This document shows positions 7,623 through 17,449 of a stretch of 32,519 nucleotides of DNA, in pieces. The DNA is taken from the NCBI GenBank assembly GCA_030039005.1, contig JASHQT010000053.1:1-32519 (forward strand). Direction: 5' to 3'. The notes below the pieces were generated by a model that searched no databases, was not told the origin of the DNA, and worked only from the letters and a program-made list of their open reading frames with translations. The stretch's first letter is position 1; the number at the start of each line of letters is the position of its first letter. The translations under genes and the position numbers were made by a program. This stretch comes from Bryobacteraceae bacterium (GTDB lineage Bacteria; Acidobacteriota; Terriglobia; Bryobacterales; Bryobacteraceae).

Positions 7623-9290
7623 ATGTTCCCGACGGCGAAAACGCTCCCCATCGTTGCGACCCTCGCGCTGGCTGCGCGTCTGCTCGCGCAAACAGGCCAG
7701 GGGCCGAAGATATTGATGCAGGAGCCGCTGGGCGATGTTTCCGACCCCAAGATGTCGCTGTTCATCCTCAATGTTTCGCCGGGTGTGACCTTCCCTTCGC
7801 ATTCGCACCAAGGCACGGTCTTCGCATACGTGCTTGAAGGCGACATCGAGAATCAGATAGATCCGGACCCGCCAAAGATTTACCATCCTGGTGATTTTTT
7901 CCACGAGCGTCCGATGCAGGTGCACCGGCTCCTCAAGAACTTGAGCCAGACGGAACCGGCGAAGATCCTGATCTTCCAAAACACCGGCACGTTGCCTTCC
8001 AGCATCCAGCCGCTGCTGCAGGAGCCGCTCGAAAACACCGCCAATCAGCAGGTGAGCGCAATTCTGCTGGTCGCGGCCCCGGGGTCGGCGCCATCGAGCC
8101 CGCACCAACATCCCGGGCCAGTGTTCGCCTACGTGGTGAAGGGCGAGCTCGAGAATCAGGTGGCTCCAGATCCGCCCAAAGTCTACCGCGCGGGCGATGT
8201 CTTCTATGAGCCCCCGATGCATGCGCACCAACTGTTCCGGAATCTGAGCAAAACGGAGCCCGCCGAGGTATTGGTTTTCGAGGTAACTGAAAAGGGACGG
8301 CCGCTAGTGCTGCCCGTGGCTCAGGCGCCTGCCGCGAAACAACCCCAGGGCATGATGCCCTATACGGCGGTACTGGACCCTCAATTCGTTCCCGCATACG
8401 AGGCAGGTTTTCTTCACGACGATGATACGGTGATCGGCGTCTCCCGCGGCGCAGTGGCGCGGGCTTACCCAGGCGCCGACCTCACGCAGCACGGCGTTGT
8501 GCTGGACCACATGCCGGATGGTCCGATCGCGGTCACTTGGTGAGGGGTCTGCAACACGGCCCTCGTGTTCAGGGCCGAAGTCAAGCGTAAGCATCTCCAT
8601 CTCGATTACGACAGCATGGTGGCCGCGAACGAGGTGTTCAAGGATTCCGAAACAGGCAGCCGCTGGCAGCAGTCGACGGGAGAAGCCATCTCCGGACCGC
8701 TGAAGGGCGCGCACCTAGCGATCTATCCGTTCCTGCGCACCACTTGGGGCGAATGGAAGAAACAGCATCCCGATACGCTGGTGTTGAAACCGCTGCCCGG
8801 CTACGCGGAAAACATGGCGGGTTTGAATCGGCTGATTAGTCGCGCGAAGCTCGGCGAGGGCGCGGCGCCCAAGGGAGCGCAGGGCCATGACGATCGACTG
8901 CGCCCGAGGGAAACGGTGGCCGGCCTGCGGATTGGCAACGACACGGTTGCATTTCCATTCTCGGAGTTGCGGACGGCGCGCGTGGTCAATTATCCGCTGG
9001 GCGGAGTGCCGGTGGTGGTGGTTCACCAGCCCTCGTCCGACACGACAACGGCATTCGTAGCGCGCGCGAAGGGCAAGGTTCTCAAATTTCAAGCGGCGGA
9101 CACAGATGCGAGCTCGTTAGTGGATCTGGAGACGCACTCGGCATGGAACGCGTACGGGCTTTGTCTCAGCGGGCCGCTGAAGGGAACGCAGTTGAAACCA
9201 CTGGTGCTGGAGCCGGAGTTCTGGTTCGCGTGGTCGGAGTTTCACCCGCGAACGAAAGTGTTCACCGCGAGCGGCGCCCCGTCGCATTAG
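7623..9290 (+). CDS. Tandem-cupin DUF3179 protein, probable selenoprotein (UGA at 8541)
   Basis: Read through one in-frame TGA, this is a 555-residue exported protein. It has a signal peptide (to ~A22), cupin 1 (~30-118, H60-x-H62 and H101), cupin 2 (~130-220, H161-x-H163 and H202), then a DUF3179 domain (~245-553). The TGA at codon 307 falls in IAVTW-[TGA]-GVCNTALVF, exactly where DUF3179 relatives have the first Cys of TWCxxC; the second Cys is C310. The frame stays open for 248 more codons with clear family motifs (WQQSTGEAISGPLKG, SAWNAYGLCLSGPL, FWFAWSEFHP). A 7-bp hairpin follows at SECIS distance. I therefore read TGA as selenocysteine, giving a U-x-x-C redox motif. Alternatives are a nonsense-mutated pseudogene or a base error (TGC to TGA). 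DUF3179 biochemistry is unknown to me. The Glu of the first cupin motif is missing in both cupins. Confidence 0.8.
8541..8577 (+). promoter_or_regulatory. Candidate Sec UGA and bacterial SECIS hairpin
   Basis: After the TGA (8541-8543) come 13 bases, then a perfect 7-bp stem CGGCCCT (8557-8563) / AGGGCCG (8571-8577) closing the loop CGTGTTC (8564-8570). The loop begins 20 nt after the TGA and has G as its second base. This fits the published bacterial SECIS rule as I recall it: an apical loop of 3-14 nt, G in the first two loop positions, 16-37 nt from the UGA. A competing stem AACACG/CGTGTT (8553-8558/8564-8569) overlaps it. A GC-rich coding region gives hairpins by chance, so the evidence is supportive rather than decisive. 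Confidence 0.6.
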
Positions 9291-9338
9291 CGCCCAAGGC
9301 CGGTCCCAGCGCGCGAATTCGATCATACTGGTCCTATT

Positions 9339-11828
9339 GTGCTGGATGCGGCTTCTCAGGACCTTCGCTATGCGCTTCGCACTCTGAGAAAGAGTCCTGG
9401 CTTCGGCGCTGTCGCGATTCTCTCGCTGGCTCTCGGCATCGGAGCCAACACCGCGATCTTCAGCCTGATCGACGCGGTGATTCTCAAATCTCTGCCGGTC
9501 CCTCATCCCGAAGAGCTGCTGCAAGTGATGATGGGCAAGGACAGCGATTTTGCTTTCACCAATCCCACCTGGGAGCAACTCCGCGACCGTCAGGACGTCC
9601 TTTCGGGAATCTTCGCCTATGGCCGCTGGGGATTCAATCTCGCCTCTGGCGGCCAAGCTCATTCCGTCCATGGCAATTATGTTTCGGGGCAATATTTCGA
9701 AACGCTAGGTGTACACGCCATACTGGGCCGCACGCTAACGCCCGCCGACGACACACGCGGGTGCGCCGGAAGCGCGGTGTTGAGTTATGGCTTCTGGCAA
9801 CGCGAATACGGCGGCCGCGCCGGCATCCTTGGCAAGCCGATTTCTGTTGACCGGCATCCCATCGAAATCGTTGGCGTCACGGAACCGGGATTTAACGGAG
9901 CCGAAGTCGGCGGTTCTGCCGACGTCATGCTCCCGCTTTGCGCGGTCGCCGTCATCGGGAGCGGTTACGCCGGCATGCTCGATATGAACTCTTATCCGGT
10001 GGGATGGTTGCAGGTCATGGGACGTTTGAAGCCCGGCGTTTCGGCCAGCCAGGCGACGGCCCGATTGAAGATCCTTGCGCCGCGGATTTATCGATCGGCA
10101 TTCGAGCAACGCGGGCTAATCACGGAAACCGGTCACCCGGTGCGGCCGGAATGGCGGGAGGAGTACCTGCATCGGACCTTCGATACGCGGCCGGCTGCGA
10201 ATGGAATCTCCTATGTGCGCCGCGAGTACACCCGAGTCCTGGCGGTCCTGATGGCGATCGTCGGCGTGGTGCTGTTGATAGCATGCGCCAACGTAGCGAA
10301 TCTGTTGCTGGCGCGGGGAGCCGGCCGGCAGCGGGAAATCGCGATTCGTATGGCCGTAGGCGCTCGGCGCGGCCGCCTGATTCGCCAATTGCTTACCGAA
10401 AGCTTGCTGCTGTCAGGAATCGGGGCTGCGTTGGGTATTCTGTGCGCTCAATGGGGCGCCCGTTTGCTGGTCCGGTTTCTCGATGTTCCTCTCGATCTCA
10501 GCGTGGACGCCCGTGTGCTCTCGTTCACAGCGGGTGTTGCCGTTCTCACGAGTCTGCTGTTTGGCGCTGCGCCTGCCTGGCGAGGCACTCGCGTCGAGCC
10601 TCAGTCCGCGATGAAGGCCAATTCCCGTGGCGCGATAGAAGGTTCGAAACTCGAGCTCGGCAAAATGTTGGTTGTGGGGCAGGTGGCTCTCTCGTTCCTG
10701 GTGATCGTGGGCGCCGGACTAATGGTCCGAACCTTCTGGAAACTGATCTCGCTCGATCCCGGGTTTGAGCGCGAGCACGTTCTGCTGGTGAACGTCGATC
10801 TTCGTACGGGAAATTATCCGCGCGAGCGATGGTCCGCCGTGTATCAGCAGATGCTGAATGAATTGCGCACCATTCCGGGTCTGCGCTCGGCCAGCCTTTC
10901 CTCTGTTACGCCCATATGCCACTGCCGCTTCGCCGGCGAAGTGGCCGTCGATGGTTACACGCCGAAATCACATGAAGACGCACTGGTCTCCTTCAACAGC
11001 GTCAGCGATGGCTACTTTGAGACTCTCGGTAGTTCGATCGTGAAGGGCCGCGATTTCAATCGCCACGACACGTCCGTTTCGACAAAGATTGCCATCGTCA
11101 ATGAATCCCTGGCAGCGAAATATTTCGGCGCGGAGAATCCTGTGGGACGGCATTTCCGCATCCAGGGCGCAAACGGCGCCAGCGACTCCATCGAGATCGT
11201 CGGCGTAGTCAAGGATGCAAAATACGGTTCGTTGCGCGATGAACCATCGCCCGTTGCCTTCTTCCCGTGGAGCCAAGGTGGGCCGCCCGGTCCGCTCGCC
11301 GGTTTCGAATTGCGAGCGGCCGGCGCGCCAACGGCGCTCATCCGCGGCGTGATTTCCGCGATCGGGCGAGTCAACCCGCACGTGTCGATCGAGTTCAAGA
11401 CGCTTACGGCCAAAGTGGACGCCTCCATCCAACGTGAAACGCTGCTCGCGATGCTCTCCGGATTCTTCGGCGGTCTCGCCCTCGTTTTGGCTACCGTCGG
11501 ACTCTACGGCGTTATGTCATACAACGTTGCGCGGCGGCGGAATGAAATCGGAATTCGCGTGGCGCTGGGCGCGGGCCGGTCCTGTGTCTTACGGACGGTG
11601 TTTGGAGAGATCGCGATGTTGCTCGCCGCGGGCCTGATGATTGGCTTGGGCGCGGCTTTGGCGACGACGCGGCTGGTCGCAAGCTTTCTTTACGGCGTCC
11701 AGCCCAATGATCCGTTGACGCAGGGCGTCGCGCTCCTGATGCTCATAACGGTTGCCGCCATCGCCGGATATTTGCCCGCTCGACGAGCTTTGTATCTCGA
11801 CCCGATGGCCGCTCTGCGCGAAGAATAA
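9339..11828 (+). CDS. MacB-like ABC transporter permease (ADOP type)
   Basis: An 829-residue permease starting at GTG 9339 (LDAASQDLRYALRTLRKSPGF, the standard start of acidobacterial duplicated orphan permeases). It has two MacB_PCD/FtsX halves. In the first, TM1 sits at ~22-42 (VAILSLALGIGANTAIFSLIDAVI), a periplasmic domain follows, and three helices lie at ~305-410. The second, ~430-829, has a TM at ~441-460, a periplasmic domain, and terminal helices containing LYGVMSYNVARRRNEIGIRVALGA and a YLPARRAL end. MacB permeases drive mechanotransmission export with a separate ATPase. No ATPase lies beside it, which is usual for ADOP genes. The substrate is unknown. It stands alone, facing the katG terminator. 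Confidence 0.92.
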   Translation: MLDAASQDLRYALRTLRKSPGFGAVAILSLALGIGANTAIFSLIDAVILKSLPVPHPEELLQVMMGKDSDFAFTNPTWEQLRDRQDVLSGIFAYGRWGFNLASGGQAHSVHGNYVSGQYFETLGVHAILGRTLTPADDTRGCAGSAVLSYGFWQREYGGRAGILGKPISVDRHPIEIVGVTEPGFNGAEVGGSADVMLPLCAVAVIGSGYAGMLDMNSYPVGWLQVMGRLKPGVSASQATARLKILAPRIYRSAFEQRGLITETGHPVRPEWREEYLHRTFDTRPAANGISYVRREYTRVLAVLMAIVGVVLLIACANVANLLLARGAGRQREIAIRMAVGARRGRLIRQLLTESLLLSGIGAALGILCAQWGARLLVRFLDVPLDLSVDARVLSFTAGVAVLTSLLFGAAPAWRGTRVEPQSAMKANSRGAIEGSKLELGKMLVVGQVALSFLVIVGAGLMVRTFWKLISLDPGFEREHVLLVNVDLRTGNYPRERWSAVYQQMLNELRTIPGLRSASLSSVTPICHCRFAGEVAVDGYTPKSHEDALVSFNSVSDGYFETLGSSIVKGRDFNRHDTSVSTKIAIVNESLAAKYFGAENPVGRHFRIQGANGASDSIEIVGVVKDAKYGSLRDEPSPVAFFPWSQGGPPGPLAGFELRAAGAPTALIRGVISAIGRVNPHVSIEFKTLTAKVDASIQRETLLAMLSGFFGGLALVLATVGLYGVMSYNVARRRNEIGIRVALGAGRSCVLRTVFGEIAMLLAAGLMIGLGAALATTRLVASFLYGVQPNDPLTQGVALLMLITVAAIAGYLPARRALYLDPMAALREE

Positions 11829-11843
11829 ACGAGCAAAACGAAA

Positions 11844-11870
11844 AAGGGCGTCGCCATGCGGGACGCCCTT
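11844..11870 (-). terminator. Intrinsic terminator of katG
   Basis: Perfect 9-bp inverted repeat AAGGGCGTC (11844-11852) / GACGCCCTT (11862-11870) with a 9-nt loop. Read on the minus strand the stem is followed by TTTTTCGTTTT, a typical Rho-independent signature, 28 bases after the katG stop codon. On the plus strand no T run follows the stem, so it serves katG rather than the permease gene. Confidence 0.85.
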
Positions 11871-11897
11871 CAGTGTTATCGATCCACGTTTGCCGAC

Positions 11898-14129
<2,232 letters not shown>

Positions 14130-14143
14130 TTAGTCCAAAATGA

Positions 14144-14593
14144 TTAGCGCGAAGCGTGCTTCATGTTAACGGAAGCATGCTTCCGGGCGCACTTCGTGCA
14201 AAGCCCTCGAAAAATGAGTTCGGATTCACGCAGAACCCGCTTGCCGAGGGAGGCCGCAGCGGGCCTGGGTACGTTGTACCACTCCATATCTTCCACGTTG
14301 CCGCAGCGATCGCAAATGAAGTGGTGATGCCGCACGCCTTTGGCGTCGAACCGCGCGGCGCGGCCTTCGACGGCCACTTCCCGCACCAAACCCGCCTCCA
14401 CCAGATCCCGCAGATTGTTGTAGGTGGTGCCTCTCGAAGAGCGCGGGTCCACTCGATTCACGGCTTCGAAAATTTCGGCAGCCGTGGGATGGTTCCCCAC
14501 ATGATCCATGAGGAAAGCCATCACGGCGTAACGCTGCGGAGTGCAGCGCAATCCGCTTTCGGCGAGCGAGCGCTTGATCGCGTCGGCGTCCAT
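14144..14593 (-). CDS. perR: PerR-type Fur-family peroxide regulator
   Basis: A 149-residue Fur-superfamily repressor. The N-terminal winged helix (~1-80, CTPQRYAVMAFLMDH...SRGTTYNNLRDLVEAGLV) is followed by a dimer/metal domain. The structural zinc site is C94-x-x-C97 and C132-x-x-C135. By alignment with B. subtilis PerR (offset -2) the regulatory metal ligands are H35, D83, H89, H91 and D102. The Asp at the last position is the one associated with PerR-type peroxide sensing. It precedes katG in one operon and probably represses both genes until metal-catalysed oxidation of its His ligands. A palindrome overlapping its own promoter is the likely operator. The predicted transcript start is only a few bases before the ATG. 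Confidence 0.9.
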   Translation of the reverse strand: MDADAIKRSLAESGLRCTPQRYAVMAFLMDHVGNHPTAAEIFEAVNRVDPRSSRGTTYNNLRDLVEAGLVREVAVEGRAARFDAKGVRHHHFICDRCGNVEDMEWYNVPRPAAASLGKRVLRESELIFRGLCTKCARKHASVNMKHASR

Positions 14594-14600
14594 GAACGTT

Positions 14601-14632
14601 TTTAGACTATATCTAATCTAAAAGTTTGTCAA
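14601..14632 (-). promoter_or_regulatory. perR-katG promoter with PerR-box-like palindrome
   Basis: On the minus strand a consensus -35 TTGACA (14632-14627) is followed after 17 bases by TAGTCT (14609-14604), or after 15 by TATAGT. Overlapping the -10 is an inverted repeat TTTAGA...TCTAAA (14601-14622) that contains a 7-1-7 element TTAGACT-A-TATCTAA, close in form to Fur/PerR boxes. Initiation would fall about four bases before the perR ATG, so the mRNA may be leaderless. Autoregulation by PerR is inference. Confidence 0.65.
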
Positions 14633-14678
14633 GAGTTCTTGGGGTGCCGCGCGAGTGCAGCGCAGGCGTTCCCGCGGC

Positions 14679-14686
14679 GCTACACT
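14679..14686 (+). promoter_or_regulatory. Possible -10 element of dinB
   Basis: GCTACACT 17 bases before the dinB start codon. The octamer G(C/T)TACACT recurs just upstream of khpA and of the gene at 31010. No convincing -35 is visible. Confidence 0.3.
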
Positions 14687-14702
14687 CTATTCGGACCGGC
14701 CA

Positions 14703-15938
14703 ATGAAGATCTACTTCCACGTCGACATGGACGCTTTCTTCGTCTCCGTCGAAGAACTCTTCGATCCGTCGCTCGCCGGGAAGCCCGTGGTGGTCGGCGG
14801 GCAGGCGAACCAGCGGGGCGTAGTTTCCGCGGCGTCCTATGCCGCGCGCAAATTCGGCGTCCATTCCGCGATGCCGCTGCGCACCGCGGCGCGGCTGTGT
14901 CCGCACGCCATTTTCGTGGACGGGCATCCCACGCGCTATCGCGAATACTCGCGCAAGGTCTACGAGATCCTCAAGACATTTTCACCCCAGGTCGACATGG
15001 CCTCGGTCGACGAAGCCTACCTGGATCTCACCGGCACTGAGCGACTTCACGGACCGCCGTTCTCGGCCGCGCACCGGCTGCACCAAGCCGTCAAGCGCCA
15101 GACCAATTTGAACTGCTCCATCGGCATCGCGACCGCTCGCATGGTGGCCAAAGTCGCATCCGACCAGGCCAAGCCCAATGGCATCCTCTGGGTGCTGCCG
15201 GGCGAAGAGGCGCGGTTCCTCGCGCCGCTCGACGTCCGCAAAATCCCCGGTGTCGGCAAGGTCACCGAAAAGAATCTCGCGGCCTGGGGCGTACGCAAGG
15301 TAGGCGATCTAGCCGCGCTCGAAGAGGATTTCCTGCGCCAGCATTTGGGGCAATGGGGGCTCGCGCTGGCCGGCAAATCGCGGGGCCTGGATGCCGGCGG
15401 CTGGTTCGATCACGAAGTGGGCGAGGATAACGCGCCCAAATCCATCAGCCACGAGTTCACCTTCAATGAAGACACCGCCGATGCCGACGCGCTTGAAGCT
15501 ACGCTCGCGCGGCTTTCGGAGATGGTGGCGCGCCGGCTGCGCGAGCACAATGTGCACGCGCGCACCATACAACTCAAGCTGCGCTATTCCGACTTCAGCA
15601 CCATCACGCGCGCGCACTCGCTCGATCACGGCACGCAGCTCGATACTGAAATTTTCCGCGAGGCCCGCGCGCTGTTTCGCGCCAATCGCAAGCCGAACTC
15701 GACCATAAGGCTGCTCGGCGTGCATGCCGGAAGCCTGGAACGCGTCGAAGGCCAGCTCAACATGCTCGAAGAAGGGAGCACCAGTCGTTGGCGCAAAGCG
15801 ATGACGGCGGTGGACCGGATGCGCGACAAATTCGGCGAAGAAAGCGTGTCGCTCGCCATGGGCCTCAAGGGCCGGTTTCGCGAGCGCGTGCACGAAAATC
15901 CGGCGGGTCTGCCGGGCAAAGATCCACGCGAGGATTGA
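14703..15938 (+). CDS. dinB: DNA polymerase IV (Y-family, DinB)
   Basis: A 411-residue translesion polymerase. ATG 14703 gives the canonical start MKIYFHVDMDAFFVSVEELF. Catalytic metal ligands are D8 and D103/E104 (SVDEAYLDL), and the steric-gate aromatic is F13. Palm/finger motifs (PVVVGG, SYAARKFGVHSAMP), a helix-hairpin-helix segment (KIPGVGKVTEKNLAAWGV) and the little-finger domain (SISHEFTFNEDT...LKLRYSDFSTITRAHSL) are all present. A QLNML pentapeptide at ~350 matches the beta-clamp-binding position of many DinB proteins, and a basic tail follows. It bypasses damaged bases with low fidelity. It sits immediately before khpA, 44 bp away, where rpsP is usually found. No LexA box was recognised upstream. 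Confidence 0.96.
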   Translation: MKIYFHVDMDAFFVSVEELFDPSLAGKPVVVGGQANQRGVVSAASYAARKFGVHSAMPLRTAARLCPHAIFVDGHPTRYREYSRKVYEILKTFSPQVDMASVDEAYLDLTGTERLHGPPFSAAHRLHQAVKRQTNLNCSIGIATARMVAKVASDQAKPNGILWVLPGEEARFLAPLDVRKIPGVGKVTEKNLAAWGVRKVGDLAALEEDFLRQHLGQWGLALAGKSRGLDAGGWFDHEVGEDNAPKSISHEFTFNEDTADADALEATLARLSEMVARRLREHNVHARTIQLKLRYSDFSTITRAHSLDHGTQLDTEIFREARALFRANRKPNSTIRLLGVHAGSLERVEGQLNMLEEGSTSRWRKAMTAVDRMRDKFGEESVSLAMGLKGRFRERVHENPAGLPGKDPRED

Positions 15939-15959
15939 CCTCACAAGCGTGTCGCAAGC

Positions 15960-15967
15960 GTTACACT
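15960..15967 (+). promoter_or_regulatory. Possible -10 element of the khpA operon
   Basis: GTTACACT 15 bases before the khpA ATG, identical to the octamer upstream of the gene at 31010 and one base different from that before dinB. It may drive the khpA-rimM-trmD cluster. No clear -35 at standard spacing (TTGACC at 15935-15940 is too far). Confidence 0.3.
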
Positions 15968-15982
15968 ACATGAAGGCACTCC

Positions 15983-16213
15983 ATGAAACAACTCATTGAA
16001 GACATTGCGAAGGCTCTTGTGGATTTGCCCGAGCAGGTGAACGTCAGCGAAGTTCAGGGCGAGCAGGTAACCGTGCTCGAGTTACGGGTCGCGGCCAGCG
16101 ACCTGGGTAAGGTCATCGGCAAGCAGGGCCGCACGGCGCGTTCCATCCGCACGCTGCTGGGGGCCGCGGGCATGAAGCTCAACCGCCGCTTCACGCTCGA
16201 AATTCTGGAATAA
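15983..16213 (+). CDS. khpA: KH-domain RNA-binding protein KhpA
   Basis: A 76-residue single-KH-domain protein of the YlqC/KhpA family. The RNA-binding GxxG loop is seen in [19 protein letters not shown], and the start [19 protein letters not shown] is typical. AAGG lies seven bases before the ATG. In Gram-positive bacteria KhpA pairs with KhpB (Jag) to bind RNA and affect cell elongation and division; a role in Acidobacteriota is inferred only. It usually lies between rpsP and rimM. Here rimM follows directly, but rpsP is missing and dinB lies upstream. Its stop codon (16211-16213) is 3 bases before the proposed rimM start, so translation is probably coupled. Confidence 0.95.
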   Translation: MKQLIEDIAKALVDLPEQVNVSEVQGEQVTVLELRVAASDLGKVIGKQGRTARSIRTLLGAAGMKLNRRFTLEILE

Positions 16214-16216
16214 AAT

Positions 16217-16732
16217 CTGAAGCTCGTCGCCATCGCACGTCTCCTTCGCGCGCGCGGAAACAAGGGGGAACTTGCGGCCGAGCCGCTGTCGAGCCGGCCC
16301 GATCGCGTGAAAACCGTCTTCGTCGGCGAAAAGCCCATGGAAGTGGAGCGCACGTGGATGCACGGCGACGAGTTGATCCTGAAGTTCGCCGGAGTGGACA
16401 CGATTTCCGACGCCGAGAAGTTGGCCGGCGCCGAGGTTGCGATCCCCTTCGAGCAGCGCGCCACGCTGGGCGGGGATGAATACTACGAATCCGATCTCAT
16501 CGGCTGCGAGGTTTTCGATTCCGCCGGCTGCTCGCTCGGGGCAGTCACGGAGTTTGAGGAAACCGGCGGCGCGCCTCTTCTGCATGTTGGCGACGACCTC
16601 CTGATCCCATTCGCTAAATCCATCTGCACCCAAATCTCCCCCGCAGACAAACGGATTATCGTGAATCTCCCGGACGGCCTCTTAAACCTGAATTTGCCGG
16701 CCCCCCAGCCCCCAATCCCTGATCCCCAATGA
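16217..16732 (+). CDS. rimM: Ribosome maturation factor RimM (probable CTG start)
   Basis: A 171-residue protein that binds S19 and helps mature the 30S subunit. The N-terminal barrel begins KLVAIARLLRARGNKGEL, equivalent to the GRI...HGxKGE start of RimM, and the PRC-barrel C-terminal half follows (YYESDLIGCEVFD...LLIPFAKSICTQI). This conserved start lies upstream of the first conventional start (GTG 16307). Between the in-frame khpA stop and that GTG there is no ATG, GTG or TTG. CTG 16217 is the only plausible codon, with GGAA seven bases before it inside the khpA end. Starting at 16307 would delete about 30 residues of the RimM barrel. The 3' end overlaps trmD (ATGA). Confidence 0.8.
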   Translation: MKLVAIARLLRARGNKGELAAEPLSSRPDRVKTVFVGEKPMEVERTWMHGDELILKFAGVDTISDAEKLAGAEVAIPFEQRATLGGDEYYESDLIGCEVFDSAGCSLGAVTEFEETGGAPLLHVGDDLLIPFAKSICTQISPADKRIIVNLPDGLLNLNLPAPQPPIPDPQ

Positions 16733-17406
16733 TTTTCCGCCTCCTCACAATTTTTCCCGACTTCTTCCGCGGCCCCTTCCAGTACGGCGTGGTCGCGAAA
16801 GCCGCCGAATCCGGCCTGGTCCAGATCCACATTCACGATCTCCGGGAATTTACGCATGACCGCCATCGCACCGTGGACGATCGCCCCTTCGGGGGTGGCG
16901 AAGGCATGCTGCTAAAGCCCGCGCCCATTTTCGAAGCCGTGGAAAGCATCTGGCCGCAACGCACGCCCGCCCAGCGCGTCATCCTGCTTTCGGCGCAGGG
17001 ACGCCGGTTCGACCAGGAAGCGGCGCGGCGGCTGGGCAGCTATGGGGAGATCTTGCTGATCTGCGGGCGCTATGAGGGCGTGGACGAGCGCGTCGCCGAG
17101 CACCTCGCGGATGAAGAGCTTTCGGTGGGCGATTTCGTGCTGAGCGGAGGGGAACTCGCCGCCGCGATGGTCGTCGATTGCGTCGCGCGGCTGCTCCGCG
17201 GCGTTCTGGGAAACGAAGATTCGGCGGCGCATGAATCCTTCACCGAGCCGGGGCTCCTGGACTGTCCGCAATATACGCGCCCCGCCGATTTCCGAGGCTG
17301 GAAGGTTCCAGAAGTACTATTGAGCGGCAATCATGAGGAGATCCGGAACTGGCGCCGTCAGGCTGCCCAGGACAAAACTGCGAAGAACCGCCCCGATCTT
17401 ACTTAA
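16729..17406 (+). CDS. trmD: tRNA (guanine-N1)-methyltransferase TrmD
   Basis: A 225-residue SPOUT methyltransferase that makes m1G37 in tRNAs reading CNN codons, preventing +1 frameshifts. Family motifs run in order: [11 protein letters not shown] at the start, [32 protein letters not shown], the trefoil-knot SAM site ([14 protein letters not shown]) and [17 protein letters not shown], then [10 protein letters not shown]. The start overlaps the rimM stop by 4 bp (ATGA). The linker and C-terminal domain are complete, ending with [20 protein letters not shown]. It belongs to the conserved khpA-rimM-trmD-rplS cluster. Confidence 0.97.
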   Translation: MIFRLLTIFPDFFRGPFQYGVVAKAAESGLVQIHIHDLREFTHDRHRTVDDRPFGGGEGMLLKPAPIFEAVESIWPQRTPAQRVILLSAQGRRFDQEAARRLGSYGEILLICGRYEGVDERVAEHLADEELSVGDFVLSGGELAAAMVVDCVARLLRGVLGNEDSAAHESFTEPGLLDCPQYTRPADFRGWKVPEVLLSGNHEEIRNWRRQAAQDKTAKNRPDLT

Positions 17407-17449
17407 AGAGGGCCGGATCTACTACAATGAAGTTTCAAGGAATTGTCAC

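Noticed and set aside
8565..9290. A separate gene starting at GTG 8565 for the DUF3179 C-terminal half
   Set aside because: It is in the same frame as the upstream part, lacks a ribosome site and would begin in the middle of the conserved CxxC motif. Read-through of the TGA explains it better.
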